Part shown: piece by piece, positions 38,843 through 46,730 of the stretch
How the letters are laid out: each line of letters opens with the position of its first letter
How positions within the stretch are numbered: position 1 is the stretch's first letter
Source: CALWZE01 sp964645785
Lineage (GTDB): Bacteria > Bacillota > Clostridia > Oscillospirales > Ruminococcaceae
Direction of reading: 5' to 3'
Length of the DNA stretch: 48,449 nucleotides
Assembly (NCBI GenBank): GCA_964645785.1
Contig: CAZYAV010000016.1
Span: forward strand, 1 to 48,449
Notes under the pieces: generated by a model
Seen by the model: only the letters and a program-made list of their open reading frames with translations
What the model was told of the DNA's origin: nothing
The model's database searches: none
Program-made: the position numbers and the translations under genes

Positions 38843-41446
38843 TTAGCGGATGAAAAGCTCGCCGGCTGCGTCCGCGTCGACGGTCAGGGTTGTGCCGGGC
38901 AGCAGATCCTCCGCGATAATCCGGCGGCCGACAAGGGTCTCGACCTTCTGCTGGATATACCGCTTGAGCGGCCGCGCGCCGTACACGGGGTCGTAGCCGT
39001 GCTCGACGATGCTCGCCCTGGCCGCGTCGGTGACCACGCAGCGCAGCTGCCGGTCAGCCAGCCGGTCGTTGAGCGCATCGAGCTGGAGCAGCACAATCTG
39101 GCTGATGTTGTCCCGCGAGAGGGGCTTGTAAAAGACGATCTCGTCGATGCGGTTGAGGAATTCGGGGCGGAACGCGCCCTTCAGCTGCTGCATGACGCTC
39201 TGGCGCGCCGCGTCGGTGATTTCGCCGTCCGCGCCGATCCCCTCAAGCAGGGAGGCGGAGCCGATGTTGGAGGTGAGGATGATGATAGTATTCTTGAAAT
39301 CGACCGTCCGCCCCTGCGAATCGGTGATCCGGCCGTCGTCCAGCACCTGCAGCAGGATGTTGAACACGTCGGGGTGCGCCTTTTCGATCTCGTCGAACAG
39401 CACGACCGCATAGGGGCGGCGGCGAACCGCCTCGGTCAGCTGGCCGCCCTCCTCATAGCCGACATAGCCCGGGGGCGCGCCGATGAGCCGGGAGACCGAG
39501 TATTTCTCCATATACTCGCTCATGTCGATGCGCACGATGTTGTGCTCGTCGTCAAACATGCTCTGGGCGAGCGCCTTGGCAAGCTCGGTTTTGCCCACGC
39601 CGGTCGGGCCGAGGAAGAGGAAGGAGCCGATCGGCCGGTTGGGGTCTTTGATCCCCGCGCGGGAGCGGATGATCGCGTCGCACACCCGCTCGACCGCCTC
39701 GTCCTGGCCGATGACCCGCCGGTGCAGAATCTCGGGCAGGTGCAGCAGCTTGTCGCGCTCCCCCTCCATCAGGCGGGAAACCGGGATGCCCGTCCAGCGC
39801 TCGACAATGCGGGCGATCTCCTCCTCGGTGACCTTGNNNNNNNNNNGCAGGGTGGGCTTGCCGTCCATCTCCTGCGCCTCGCGCTCGCTCTCCTCCAGCT
39901 GCTTCTGGATGCTGGGCAGCTGGCCGTATTTCAGCTCGGCCGCCTTGTTGAGATCGTATTCCCGCTCGGCCTTTTCAATCTGGGCGTTGACCGTCTCCAG
40001 CTGCTCGCGCAGCTTCTGCACCCGCCCGATCGCGGCCTTTTCGTTGTCCCACTGCGCCTTTTTGGCGTCAAACTCCGCCCGCATCTCCGCGAGCTCTTTC
40101 TGGATTTCCGCAAGCCGCTCCTGCGACAGCGCGTCCTTCTCCTTTTTGAGCGCGGCCTCCTCGATCTCCAGCTGGATGATTTTGCGCTGGATGACGTCCA
40201 GCTCGGTCGGCATCGAGTCGATTTCGGTGCGGATCATCGCGCACGCCTCGTCGACAAGGTCGATCGCCTTATCGGGCAGAAAGCGGTCGGTGATATAGCG
40301 GTTGGACAGGGTGGCCGCGGCGATGATGGCGCTGTCGGTGATTTTGACCCCGTGGTAGACCGAATAGCGATCCTTCAGCCCGCGCAGGATGGCGACCGTG
40401 TCCTCCACCGTCGGCTCGTTGACCTGCACCGGCTGGAACCGGCGCTCCAGCGCGGGGTCTTTTTCGATATACTGCCGGTATTCGTCCAGGGTGGTCGCGC
40501 CGATGCAGTGCAGCTCGCCGCGCGCGAGCATCGGCTTGAGCAGGTTGCCCGCGTCCATCGCGCCGTCGGTTTTGCCCGCGCCGACGATGGTGTGCAGCTC
40601 GTCGATGAACATGATAATGCGGCCCTCGCTCTTTTTGACCTCGGCGAGCACCGCCTTGAGCCGCTCCTCAAACTCGCCGCGGAACTTCGCGCCCGCAATC
40701 AGCGCGCCCATGTCCAGCGAGAAGATGATCTTGTCCTTGAGGCTGGCCGGGACGTCGCCGCGCACAATGCGCTGCGCCAGCCCCTCGGCGATTGCAGTTT
40801 TGCCGACGCCCGGTTCGCCGATGAGCACCGGATTGTTTTTGGTCTTGCGGGAGAGGATGCGGATGACGTTGCGGATCTCGTCGTCCCGGCCAATGATCGG
40901 ATCCAGCTTCTGGCGGCGCGCCCGGTCGACGAGGTCGTCGCCGTATTTTTTCAGCGCGTCGTAGGTCGTCTCGGGCGTGTCGGTGGTGACCCGCTGGCTG
41001 CCCCGCACCGAGGCGAGCGCCGTGAGCGCGCGATCCTTGTCCACACCGAACCGGCGCAGCAGCGCGTCGATTTCCCGGCTGGGGACGGCGAGCATCGCCA
41101 GCAGCAGGTGCTCAACCGAGACATAGTCGTCCTTCATTCGCTCGGCGGTTGCCTCCGCCTCGGCCAGCAGCCTGTCAACGTCGGCTGAGACATAGATTTT
41201 GTCCATCTCCCGCGCGGTGCCGCAGACGCGGGGCAGCTCGTCGACCAGCCGGCGCGCGTCAGCCTCCACCGCCTCGGGCGAAAGCCCCATCTTGACAAAC
41301 AGCTGCGGAACAAGCCCGCCTTCCTGGGTCAGCAGCGCAAGCAGCAGGTGTTGCTGTTCAAGCAGTTGGTTGCTGTTTTCGGTCGCGATGCGCTGAGCGT
41401 TCTGGATGGCCTCCAGGGATTTTTGTGTAAATTTATTGGCATTCAT
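38843..41446 (-). CDS. clpB: ATP-dependent chaperone ClpB
   Basis: An 867-residue disaggregase of the Hsp100 family. N-domain repeats run to about residue 145. The first AAA module has GEPGVGKTAIAEGLAQRI near 200-217 and IMFIDELHTIVGAG. A middle coiled coil (about 400-545, DLNKAAELKYGQLPSI) is the ClpB-specific M-domain. The second AAA module has FLGPTGVGKTELAKAL, GAPPGYVGYEEGGQLTEAVRRRPYAVVLFDEIEKAHPDVFN. Ten N at 39837-39846 mask four codons before KVTEEEIARIV but keep the frame. The start at 41446 has GGAGGTAAG. It is CIRCE-controlled, so it belongs to the HrcA regulon. Confidence 0.97.
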   Translation of the reverse strand: MNANKFTQKSLEAIQNAQRIATENSNQLLEQQHLLLALLTQEGGLVPQLFVKMGLSPEAVEADARRLVDELPRVCGTAREMDKIYVSADVDRLLAEAEATAERMKDDYVSVEHLLLAMLAVPSREIDALLRRFGVDKDRALTALASVRGSQRVTTDTPETTYDALKKYGDDLVDRARRQKLDPIIGRDDEIRNVIRILSRKTKNNPVLIGEPGVGKTAIAEGLAQRIVRGDVPASLKDKIIFSLDMGALIAGAKFRGEFEERLKAVLAEVKKSEGRIIMFIDELHTIVGAGKTDGAMDAGNLLKPMLARGELHCIGATTLDEYRQYIEKDPALERRFQPVQVNEPTVEDTVAILRGLKDRYSVYHGVKITDSAIIAAATLSNRYITDRFLPDKAIDLVDEACAMIRTEIDSMPTELDVIQRKIIQLEIEEAALKKEKDALSQERLAEIQKELAEMRAEFDAKKAQWDNEKAAIGRVQKLREQLETVNAQIEKAEREYDLNKAAELKYGQLPSIQKQLEESEREAQEMDGKPTLXXXXKVTEEEIARIVERWTGIPVSRLMEGERDKLLHLPEILHRRVIGQDEAVERVCDAIIRSRAGIKDPNRPIGSFLFLGPTGVGKTELAKALAQSMFDDEHNIVRIDMSEYMEKYSVSRLIGAPPGYVGYEEGGQLTEAVRRRPYAVVLFDEIEKAHPDVFNILLQVLDDGRITDSQGRTVDFKNTIIILTSNIGSASLLEGIGADGEITDAARQSVMQQLKGAFRPEFLNRIDEIVFYKPLSRDNISQIVLLQLDALNDRLADRQLRCVVTDAARASIVEHGYDPVYGARPLKRYIQQKVETLVGRRIIAEDLLPGTTLTVDADAAGELFIR
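39837..39846. other. 10-N ambiguity inside clpB
   Basis: Ten unknown bases fall in the linker between the M-domain and the second AAA module. The frame is the same on both sides, so a 10-base length is consistent with the real gap. Confidence 0.9.
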
Positions 41447-41535
41447 TCTGCTTACCTCCGTTCTTCACTGAATGGTGACAGCTTGCAGCCACAGGATAGA
41501 ATTCCTTACCTTTCTGCCGTTATCATACCGGCAAT

Positions 41536-41568
41536 ATATGAACTAAATATGAACAAAATATTTCATAA
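41536..41568. repeat. Three 11-bp direct repeats upstream of clpB
   Basis: ATATGAACTAA, ATATGAACAAA and ATATTTCATAA follow one another without gap at 41536-41568, exactly one helical turn apart, between the clpB start and its CIRCE. They are AT-rich and could be a second regulator's sites, an UP-like element or part of the promoter. Confidence 0.5.
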
Positions 41569-41578
41569 AAGTGAATTA

Positions 41579-41605
41579 CTAGCACTCACGGCCTTGGAGT
41601 GCTAA
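41579..41605 (-). promoter_or_regulatory. CIRCE element of clpB
   Basis: CTAGCACTC-N9-GAGTGCTAA (41579-41605) differs from the consensus TTAGCACTC-N9-GAGTGCTAA in one base. It is the operator of the heat-shock repressor HrcA. It lies 133 bases before the clpB start, on the side of the minus-strand gene. No clear -35/-10 pair for clpB could be fixed. Confidence 0.92.
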
Positions 41606-41662
41606 TTTACCCGTCCCTGCGGATTCGATTTGTGTCGAAATTGAAAAAAATTCCCCGGGGGC

Positions 41663-41691
41663 TTGCTTTCGGCCGCGCAAAAGAGTATGCT
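41663..41691 (+). promoter_or_regulatory. Promoter of htpG
   Basis: TTGCTT (41663-41668), 17 bases, TATGCT (41686-41691). The CIRCE begins 5 bases after the -10 box. Confidence 0.7.
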
Positions 41692-41695
41692 GTAG

Positions 41696-41722
41696 TTAGC
41701 ACTCAGCGTATTAGAGTGCCAG
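41696..41722 (+). promoter_or_regulatory. CIRCE element of htpG
   Basis: TTAGCACTC-N9-GAGTGCCAG: the left arm is perfect and the right arm has two changes in its last three bases. It sits just after the htpG promoter, where HrcA would block transcription. Confidence 0.85.
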
Positions 41723-41748
41723 AAATGGCATTTTGAGAGGGAAGAAAC

Positions 41749-43632
41749 ATGGCGAAGAAACAGTTTAAGACCGAATCCAAACGCATTATGGATCTGATGA
41801 TCCACTCCATTTACACCAACCGGGAAATCTTTCTGCGCGAGCTTATTTCCAACGCGTCGGACGCGATTGACAAGCTCTATTTCCGCTCGCTGACCGACGA
41901 GAGCGTCGGGATGTCACGCGGGGATTTCCACATCCGCCTGACGCCGGACAAGGAGGCGCGCACCCTCACGGTTGCGGACAACGGCATCGGCATGACCAAG
42001 GAGGAGCTGGACGGCAACCTCGGTACCATCGCGCGCAGTGGGTCGCTGGAATTTGTCAAGAGCCTTGAGCAGGGCAGGCAGGAGGATATTGACATTATCG
42101 GCCAGTTCGGCGTCGGGTTCTATTCGGCGTTTATGGTGGCGGACAGGGTGACCGTGCGCAGCCGGGCGTTCGGCGAGGCGCAGGCGTATCAGTGGGAGTC
42201 CTCGGGCGCGGACGGCTACACCATCACCGAAACCGAAAAGGCGGAGCCCGGCACCGAGATTATCCTGCACATCAAGCCGAACAGCGGCGAGGAGGAGTAC
42301 GACGAGTTCCTCGACCAGTACCGGCTGCAGGGGCTGGTCAAGCGGTATTCCGACTATATCCGCTATCCGATTCTCATGGAGATGACGCAGAGCCGCAAAA
42401 AAGAGGACAGCGACGAGTACGAGAGCTACACCGAGGACAAGACCCTCAACAGCATGGTGCCGCTGTGGCGGCGGAACAAAAAGGAGATCAAGGAGGAGGA
42501 GTACACCGCCTTTTATCAGGAAAAATTCTACGATTACGAAAAGCCGCTGCGGGTCATCCACCAGAAGGCGGAGGGGACGACGAGCTATCAGGCGCTGCTG
42601 TTTGTGCCAGCCAAGGCGGATTACAATTTCTACGCCAAGGAGTTCCAGCGCGGGCTGGAGCTGTACTCCTCGGGTGTCAAAATCATGGACAAGTGCGCCG
42701 ACCTGCTGCCCGAGCATTTCGGGTTTGTCAAGGGGGTGGTGGACAGCGAGGATCTGTCGCTGAACATCTCCCGTGAGATGCTGCAGCAGGACAGGCAGCT
42801 GAAGGTGATTGCCAATGCGCTTGAAAAGCGGATTAAAAAAGAGCTTGCGGACATGCGGGACAACGACCGGGAGAATTACGAGAAATTCTGGGCGGCGTTC
42901 GGGCTGTCCATCAAGTTCGGCCTCTACCGCGCCTACGGCATGAACCGGGAGGAGCTGGAGGATCTGCTGCTGTTCCACCGGGCGAGCGACGGCAAGCTGA
43001 CGACCCTGCGCGAATACCGCGACGGGATGCCGGCCGAGCAGAAGTATATCTATTACGCCGCCGGGGAGAGCACGGACAAGCTGGCGCTGCTGCCCCAGTG
43101 CGAGCCGGTGCGGGACAAGGGCTACGACATCCTGTTCCTGACCGACGAGGTCGACGAGTTCCTGATGCAGATGCTGGCCAAATTCGACGAAAAGGAGTTC
43201 CGGTCGGTGTCGAGCGGCGACCTCGGGTTGGAGAGCGACGAGGAAAAGAACGAGCTGGAGGAAAAGGCCAAAGAGAGCCAGCCGCTGTTTGACCTGATGA
43301 AGGAGGCGTTGGGGGACAAGGTCGCAGAGGTGCGGCTGTCCGCGCGGCTCAAATCCCACCCGGTCTGCCTGTCCAGCAAGGGCGCGCTCTCGATTGAGAT
43401 GGAAAAGGTGCTGAACAGTATGCCGAACCCCGACAAGGTCAAGGCCGAGCGGGTGCTGGAAATCAACGGCAACCATCCCGTCTTTGAGACGCTGAAGTCG
43501 TTGTGCGAGAGCGACCCGGAAAAGGTCAAAGCATACAGCGAGCTGCTCTATGACCAGGCGCTGCTGATTGAGGGGCTGTCTATTGAGGACCCGGTGCGGT
43601 TCTCCAACGCGGTCTGCGCGCTGATGAAATAA
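41749..43632 (+). CDS. htpG: Molecular chaperone HtpG (Hsp90)
   Basis: A 627-residue Hsp90. The ATPase domain has REIFLRELISNASDAIDKL near residues 25-43, VADNGIGMTKEEL near 81-93, and QFGVGFYSAFMVAD near 121-134. The middle domain follows (VPLWRRNKKEIKEEEYTAFYQEKF), then SLNISREMLQQDRQLKVI, and the C-terminal dimerisation part ends before residue 627. The length is typical. GAGAGGGAAG precedes the ATG. It is under its own promoter and CIRCE. A very strong terminator follows. Confidence 0.97.
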   Translation: MAKKQFKTESKRIMDLMIHSIYTNREIFLRELISNASDAIDKLYFRSLTDESVGMSRGDFHIRLTPDKEARTLTVADNGIGMTKEELDGNLGTIARSGSLEFVKSLEQGRQEDIDIIGQFGVGFYSAFMVADRVTVRSRAFGEAQAYQWESSGADGYTITETEKAEPGTEIILHIKPNSGEEEYDEFLDQYRLQGLVKRYSDYIRYPILMEMTQSRKKEDSDEYESYTEDKTLNSMVPLWRRNKKEIKEEEYTAFYQEKFYDYEKPLRVIHQKAEGTTSYQALLFVPAKADYNFYAKEFQRGLELYSSGVKIMDKCADLLPEHFGFVKGVVDSEDLSLNISREMLQQDRQLKVIANALEKRIKKELADMRDNDRENYEKFWAAFGLSIKFGLYRAYGMNREELEDLLLFHRASDGKLTTLREYRDGMPAEQKYIYYAAGESTDKLALLPQCEPVRDKGYDILFLTDEVDEFLMQMLAKFDEKEFRSVSSGDLGLESDEEKNELEEKAKESQPLFDLMKEALGDKVAEVRLSARLKSHPVCLSSKGALSIEMEKVLNSMPNPDKVKAERVLEINGNHPVFETLKSLCESDPEKVKAYSELLYDQALLIEGLSIEDPVRFSNAVCALMK

Positions 43633-43681
43633 GCTTCCGGCAGCCGGAAAAGCCCGGGCGGGCACAGCGGGCGGCAGCCGA

Positions 43682-43719
43682 AAAACAGGGAACCGGCCAT
43701 CGGGCCGGTTCCCTGTTTT
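43682..43719 (+). terminator. Intrinsic terminator of htpG
   Basis: A perfect 17-bp stem, 43682-43698 with 43703-43719, 4-base loop, with AAAA and TTTT at its base. Confidence 0.9.
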
Positions 43720-43726
43720 GTCCGCG

Positions 43727-43755
43727 TTTACTTGGCAGGGGGCGCGTGTTATAAT
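43727..43755 (+). promoter_or_regulatory. Promoter of the chromate-transporter pair
   Basis: TTTACT (43727-43732), 17 bases, extended -10 TGT-TATAAT (43750-43755). Confidence 0.6.
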
Positions 43756-43949
43756 GAAGCGGCTATTGAAGCGGGCGGCTTTTGCCGGCCTGCGCGTGCG
43801 GATACGAACACGGACGTGGGCGGGCGCGGGCGAAAGCGAAGCGCCCGGCGGGGACAGAAACGGCACGCTGTGCGCGGGGAATCCGGACGGCGAAAGCCCG
43901 GAAAGATGCGAAGAGCGGCGGGAGCCGCGGACAGGACGGCGGTGCGGGA

Positions 43950-44534
43950 ATGAAGAGAAAAATCTGTTTGGAGCTTTTGCTCACCTTTATGAAAATTGGG
44001 CTGTTCACCTTTGGCGGCGGGTACGCCATGATCGCCCTCATCGAGCGCAGCTGCGTGGAGCAAAAGGGATGGATTACCCACGACGACATGATGGACATCA
44101 CCGTGCTGGCCGAATCCACCCCGGGGCCGATTGCGATCAACTGCGCCACCTTTGTGGGCGCACGGCAGGCGGGGTTTGCCGGGGCGGCGGCCGCCACCCT
44201 CGGCGTGATTCTGCCCTCGTTTGTGATTATTTACGGGATTTCCAGATTTATGGACAGCTTTTTGCAGATTGCGCTTGTGGCAAAGGCGTTCAGGGGCATC
44301 CGAGTCGCCGTGGGGCTGCTGATTCTGGACGCGGCGGTCACCATGCTGTGCAAAATGCGCAAAAAGCCGCTGTCCGTCGCCTTTTTTCTCGGCGCGTTTG
44401 CCGCCATGCTCGCGGCTGACCTGCTTGCGCTGCGGCTGTCCACCGTGGCGCTGATGCTGCTGGCCGCCGCGCTCAGCCTGGCCGTGTTCGCGGCGCAGGA
44501 CGCTCTGCGCCGGAAAGGCGGTGGCGCGCGGTGA
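43950..44534 (+). CDS. Chromate transporter, N-terminal-type half
   Basis: A 194-residue short-chain ChrA-type protein. FMKIGLFTFGGGYAMIALIERSCVEQKGWI is the family N-terminus (PF02417) with GGGYAM; AESTPGPIAINCATFVGARQAG carries the STPGPI motif. Six hydrophobic helices are visible. Short ChrA proteins work as pairs; the second half follows with an overlap. They export chromate or an unknown anion; in an anaerobe without chromate stress the native substrate is not known. ATG 43950 is chosen; the Shine-Dalgarno sequence is weak (GCGGGA). Confidence 0.9.
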   Translation: MKRKICLELLLTFMKIGLFTFGGGYAMIALIERSCVEQKGWITHDDMMDITVLAESTPGPIAINCATFVGARQAGFAGAAAATLGVILPSFVIIYGISRFMDSFLQIALVAKAFRGIRVAVGLLILDAAVTMLCKMRKKPLSVAFFLGAFAAMLAADLLALRLSTVALMLLAAALSLAVFAAQDALRRKGGGAR

Positions 44535-45088
44535 TTTACTGGGAGCTGTTCCTGGGCTTTTTAAAGGTGGGCTGCTTTGCTTTCGGCGGCGCGTACGGGG
44601 CAATCCCGTTCATCCGCAGCGTGGTGCTCTCCTACGGCTGGCTGAGCGACGAGGCGCTGACCGATATGATCGCCGTCAGCGAGAGCACGCCGGGTCCGAT
44701 TATGGTCAACCTCGCCACCTATGTCGGCAGCAGCCAGGCCGGCCTGCCGGGCGCCGTGCTCGCGACCCTCGCGGTGACCCTCCCCGCCTTTGGGATTATT
44801 CTGGCGCTGATGGCGATTCTGAAAAAGGTCACCGGCAACAGGGCTGTGCAGGCGGCCATGCAGGGAATCAAGCCCTGCATCATCGGGGTCATCCTGGAAA
44901 CCGGCGTGTATATGCTGGCAGACAACTGCGCCCCCATATGGAATGGGGGCGCAGTGCAGCCCCAGGCGCTGGCCGTTCTGGGGATTCTGCTGGCCGCCGC
45001 GCTAGGGTTTCGGTTGATTTGCAAAAAGAAGCTGCCCCCGACCGCGCTGATTGCGGTTGCCGCGCTGGTCGGGATTCTGCTGTACTGA
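44531..45088 (+). CDS. Chromate transporter, second half
   Basis: A 185-residue ChrA-type protein. FLKVGCFAFGGAYGAIPFIRSVVLS is the same N-terminus and SESTPGPIMVNLATYVGSSQAG the same STPGPI motif as in the first half, followed by six helices. The GTG at 44531 overlaps the stop of the first gene, so they are translated together as a heterodimer, in the known arrangement of short ChrA pairs. Confidence 0.9.
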   Translation: MIYWELFLGFLKVGCFAFGGAYGAIPFIRSVVLSYGWLSDEALTDMIAVSESTPGPIMVNLATYVGSSQAGLPGAVLATLAVTLPAFGIILALMAILKKVTGNRAVQAAMQGIKPCIIGVILETGVYMLADNCAPIWNGGAVQPQALAVLGILLAAALGFRLICKKKLPPTALIAVAALVGILLY

Positions 45089-45289
45089 GGCGAAAAGGCG
45101 CGCCGTGGCCGGTGCAAAAGCGCGCGGGGAAACCGCCCGCCGGGCAGAGTGGCCGAACCGGCAAGGGGCGGACTCCAAAGCGGCGCATAGGCTGCGCCTG
45201 CCCACACGCGGACGCCGCCGAACCGCCTCCGGTCTGGGCACCCCCTTTGCCGCGGGGCAAAGCCGCGCAATCTGCGGCCGCGCGGCAGC

Positions 45290-46303
45290 TTACAGAATGA
45301 AGATGCCGTTTTGGCGGCAGGTCTCGACCATCTCCTCGCGCCAGACCGCCGCCTGCACCTCGCCGATGTGCGCCTTTTGCAGCATGACCATGCACATGCG
45401 CGACTGGCCGATGCCACCGCCGATTGTCTGGGGGAGCTTGCCGCCGAGCAGCAGGGAGTGGAACAGCAGCTTTTCCCGCTCGACGCAGTTGGCAATCCGC
45501 AGCTGGCGGCGCAGGGTGTCCGGGTCGACGCGGATGCCCATGCTGGAAAGCTCGACCGCGCGGCCGAGCACCGGGTACCACACGAGGATATCCCCGTTGA
45601 GAGACCAGTCGTCGTAGTCGGGCGCGCGCAGGTCGTGCGGCCGGCCGTCGCTCAGCGCGCCGCCGATGCCCGAGAGAAACACGACACCGTGCTCCCGCGT
45701 GACGGCGTCCTCCCGCTCGCGGGGGGTGAGGCCGGGGTAAGCTTCCAACAGCGCCTGCGCGCTGATAAAATACGGCTCGGGCTTGAAAAACGGCGTCAGC
45801 CCCCCGAACTTTTCGCAGACGGCCTGCTCGGTTTCATACAGGGCGCGGACAATTGCGCACACGGTCTGCCGCAGGGTATCCATGTTGCGGTCCTCGGGGC
45901 GGATGACCCGCTCCCAGTCCCACTGGTCGACATAGATGGAGTGCAGGTTATCCAGTTCCTCGTCCCGGCGGATGGCGTTCATATCGGTGTACAGCCCCTG
46001 CCCGACCGAGAAGCCGTAATTGCCGAGCATGTACCGCTTCCATTTGGCGAGCGAGTGGACGACCTGCACGCTGAAGCCGGCGTCCGGCACGTCGAACGCG
46101 ACCGCGCGCTCGACCCCGCTCAGGTCGTCGTTCAGCCCGGTTTCCGGCCGCACGAACATGGGCGCGGAGACGCGGGAGAGGTTGAGCGCCCCGGCCAATT
46201 TGGTCTCAAACAGATCCTTGGTAAACTTGATGGCGCGCTGGGTTTCAAGCACATCGAGCGGGTTGCTGTAGTGCTGCGGAACGAGCAAAGCTCTGGACGG
46301 CAT
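45290..46303 (-). CDS. asnA: Aspartate--ammonia ligase
   Basis: A 337-residue AsnA, which makes asparagine from aspartate, ammonia and ATP (the class-II aaRS-like fold). N-terminal LETQRAIKFTKDLFETKLAGALNLSRVSAPMFVRPETGLNDDLSGVERAV, then VVHSLAKWKRYML, SIYVDQWDWERVI, and the C-terminal GGGIGQSRMCMVMLQKAHIGEVQAAVW (motif-3-like with the Arg that binds ATP) are all conserved. AGAGGA precedes the ATG at 46303. The convergent neighbour is the chromate pair. Confidence 0.96.
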   Translation of the reverse strand: MPSRALLVPQHYSNPLDVLETQRAIKFTKDLFETKLAGALNLSRVSAPMFVRPETGLNDDLSGVERAVAFDVPDAGFSVQVVHSLAKWKRYMLGNYGFSVGQGLYTDMNAIRRDEELDNLHSIYVDQWDWERVIRPEDRNMDTLRQTVCAIVRALYETEQAVCEKFGGLTPFFKPEPYFISAQALLEAYPGLTPREREDAVTREHGVVFLSGIGGALSDGRPHDLRAPDYDDWSLNGDILVWYPVLGRAVELSSMGIRVDPDTLRRQLRIANCVEREKLLFHSLLLGGKLPQTIGGGIGQSRMCMVMLQKAHIGEVQAAVWREEMVETCRQNGIFIL

Positions 46304-46381
46304 GGCTGTTTTCCTCTTTTCTTCGGTTTAACCCTGTCTATCCTACCACACCGGCAGGCGGTTGAAAAGCCCCGTTTTGCG

Positions 46382-46411
46382 TTGCAGCGGCGGGCGGAAT
46401 TGTTTTATAAT
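46382..46411 (+). promoter_or_regulatory. Promoter of the aminotransferase unit
   Basis: TTGCAG (46382-46387), 18 bases, TATAAT (46406-46411). The leader to the start codon at 46731 is about 310 bases. Confidence 0.6.
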
Positions 46412-46625
46412 AAAAAAGACCGCGGCGGACAAGCCGGGGCTGCGGCCGGCGCACCGGATGGAGAGCTGCGCGGCCGGCAGATTGTCAGAAAGCCGGGCTG
46501 CCCCGCTTGGGCGGCGCGGAGGATGCGGCAAAAACCGCCCGCCGCGGCGGCTCTGCGGGGCGGGAAGCTCGCCGAAGGGCGGGGCGTTTCCCGCGGCCGC
46601 GCGTCGTGGGGGGCGTTGCCGGAGG

Positions 46626-46671
46626 AAAATCCGCAGGGCGAACGGGCGCTTTTCGCCCGGCGGCGGATTTT
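46626..46671 (+). terminator. Terminator-like hairpin in the aminotransferase leader
   Basis: AAAATCCGC (46626-46634) pairs with GCGGATTTT (46663-46671), and inside it CGGGCG (46643-46648) pairs with CGCCCG (46654-46659). It sits after the promoter and about 60 bases before the gene, so it is either an attenuator or the end of a small RNA. Confidence 0.5.
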
Positions 46672-46730
46672 GTTGGATGATTCAGAATGCAGGCGGCCGG
46701 TTGGCCGCACAAGGAAGGGAGTACGCGCTT

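Noticed and set aside
38999..41188. 729-codon plus-strand frame opposite clpB
   Set aside because: Shadow of clpB, with no ribosome site and interrupted by the same N run.
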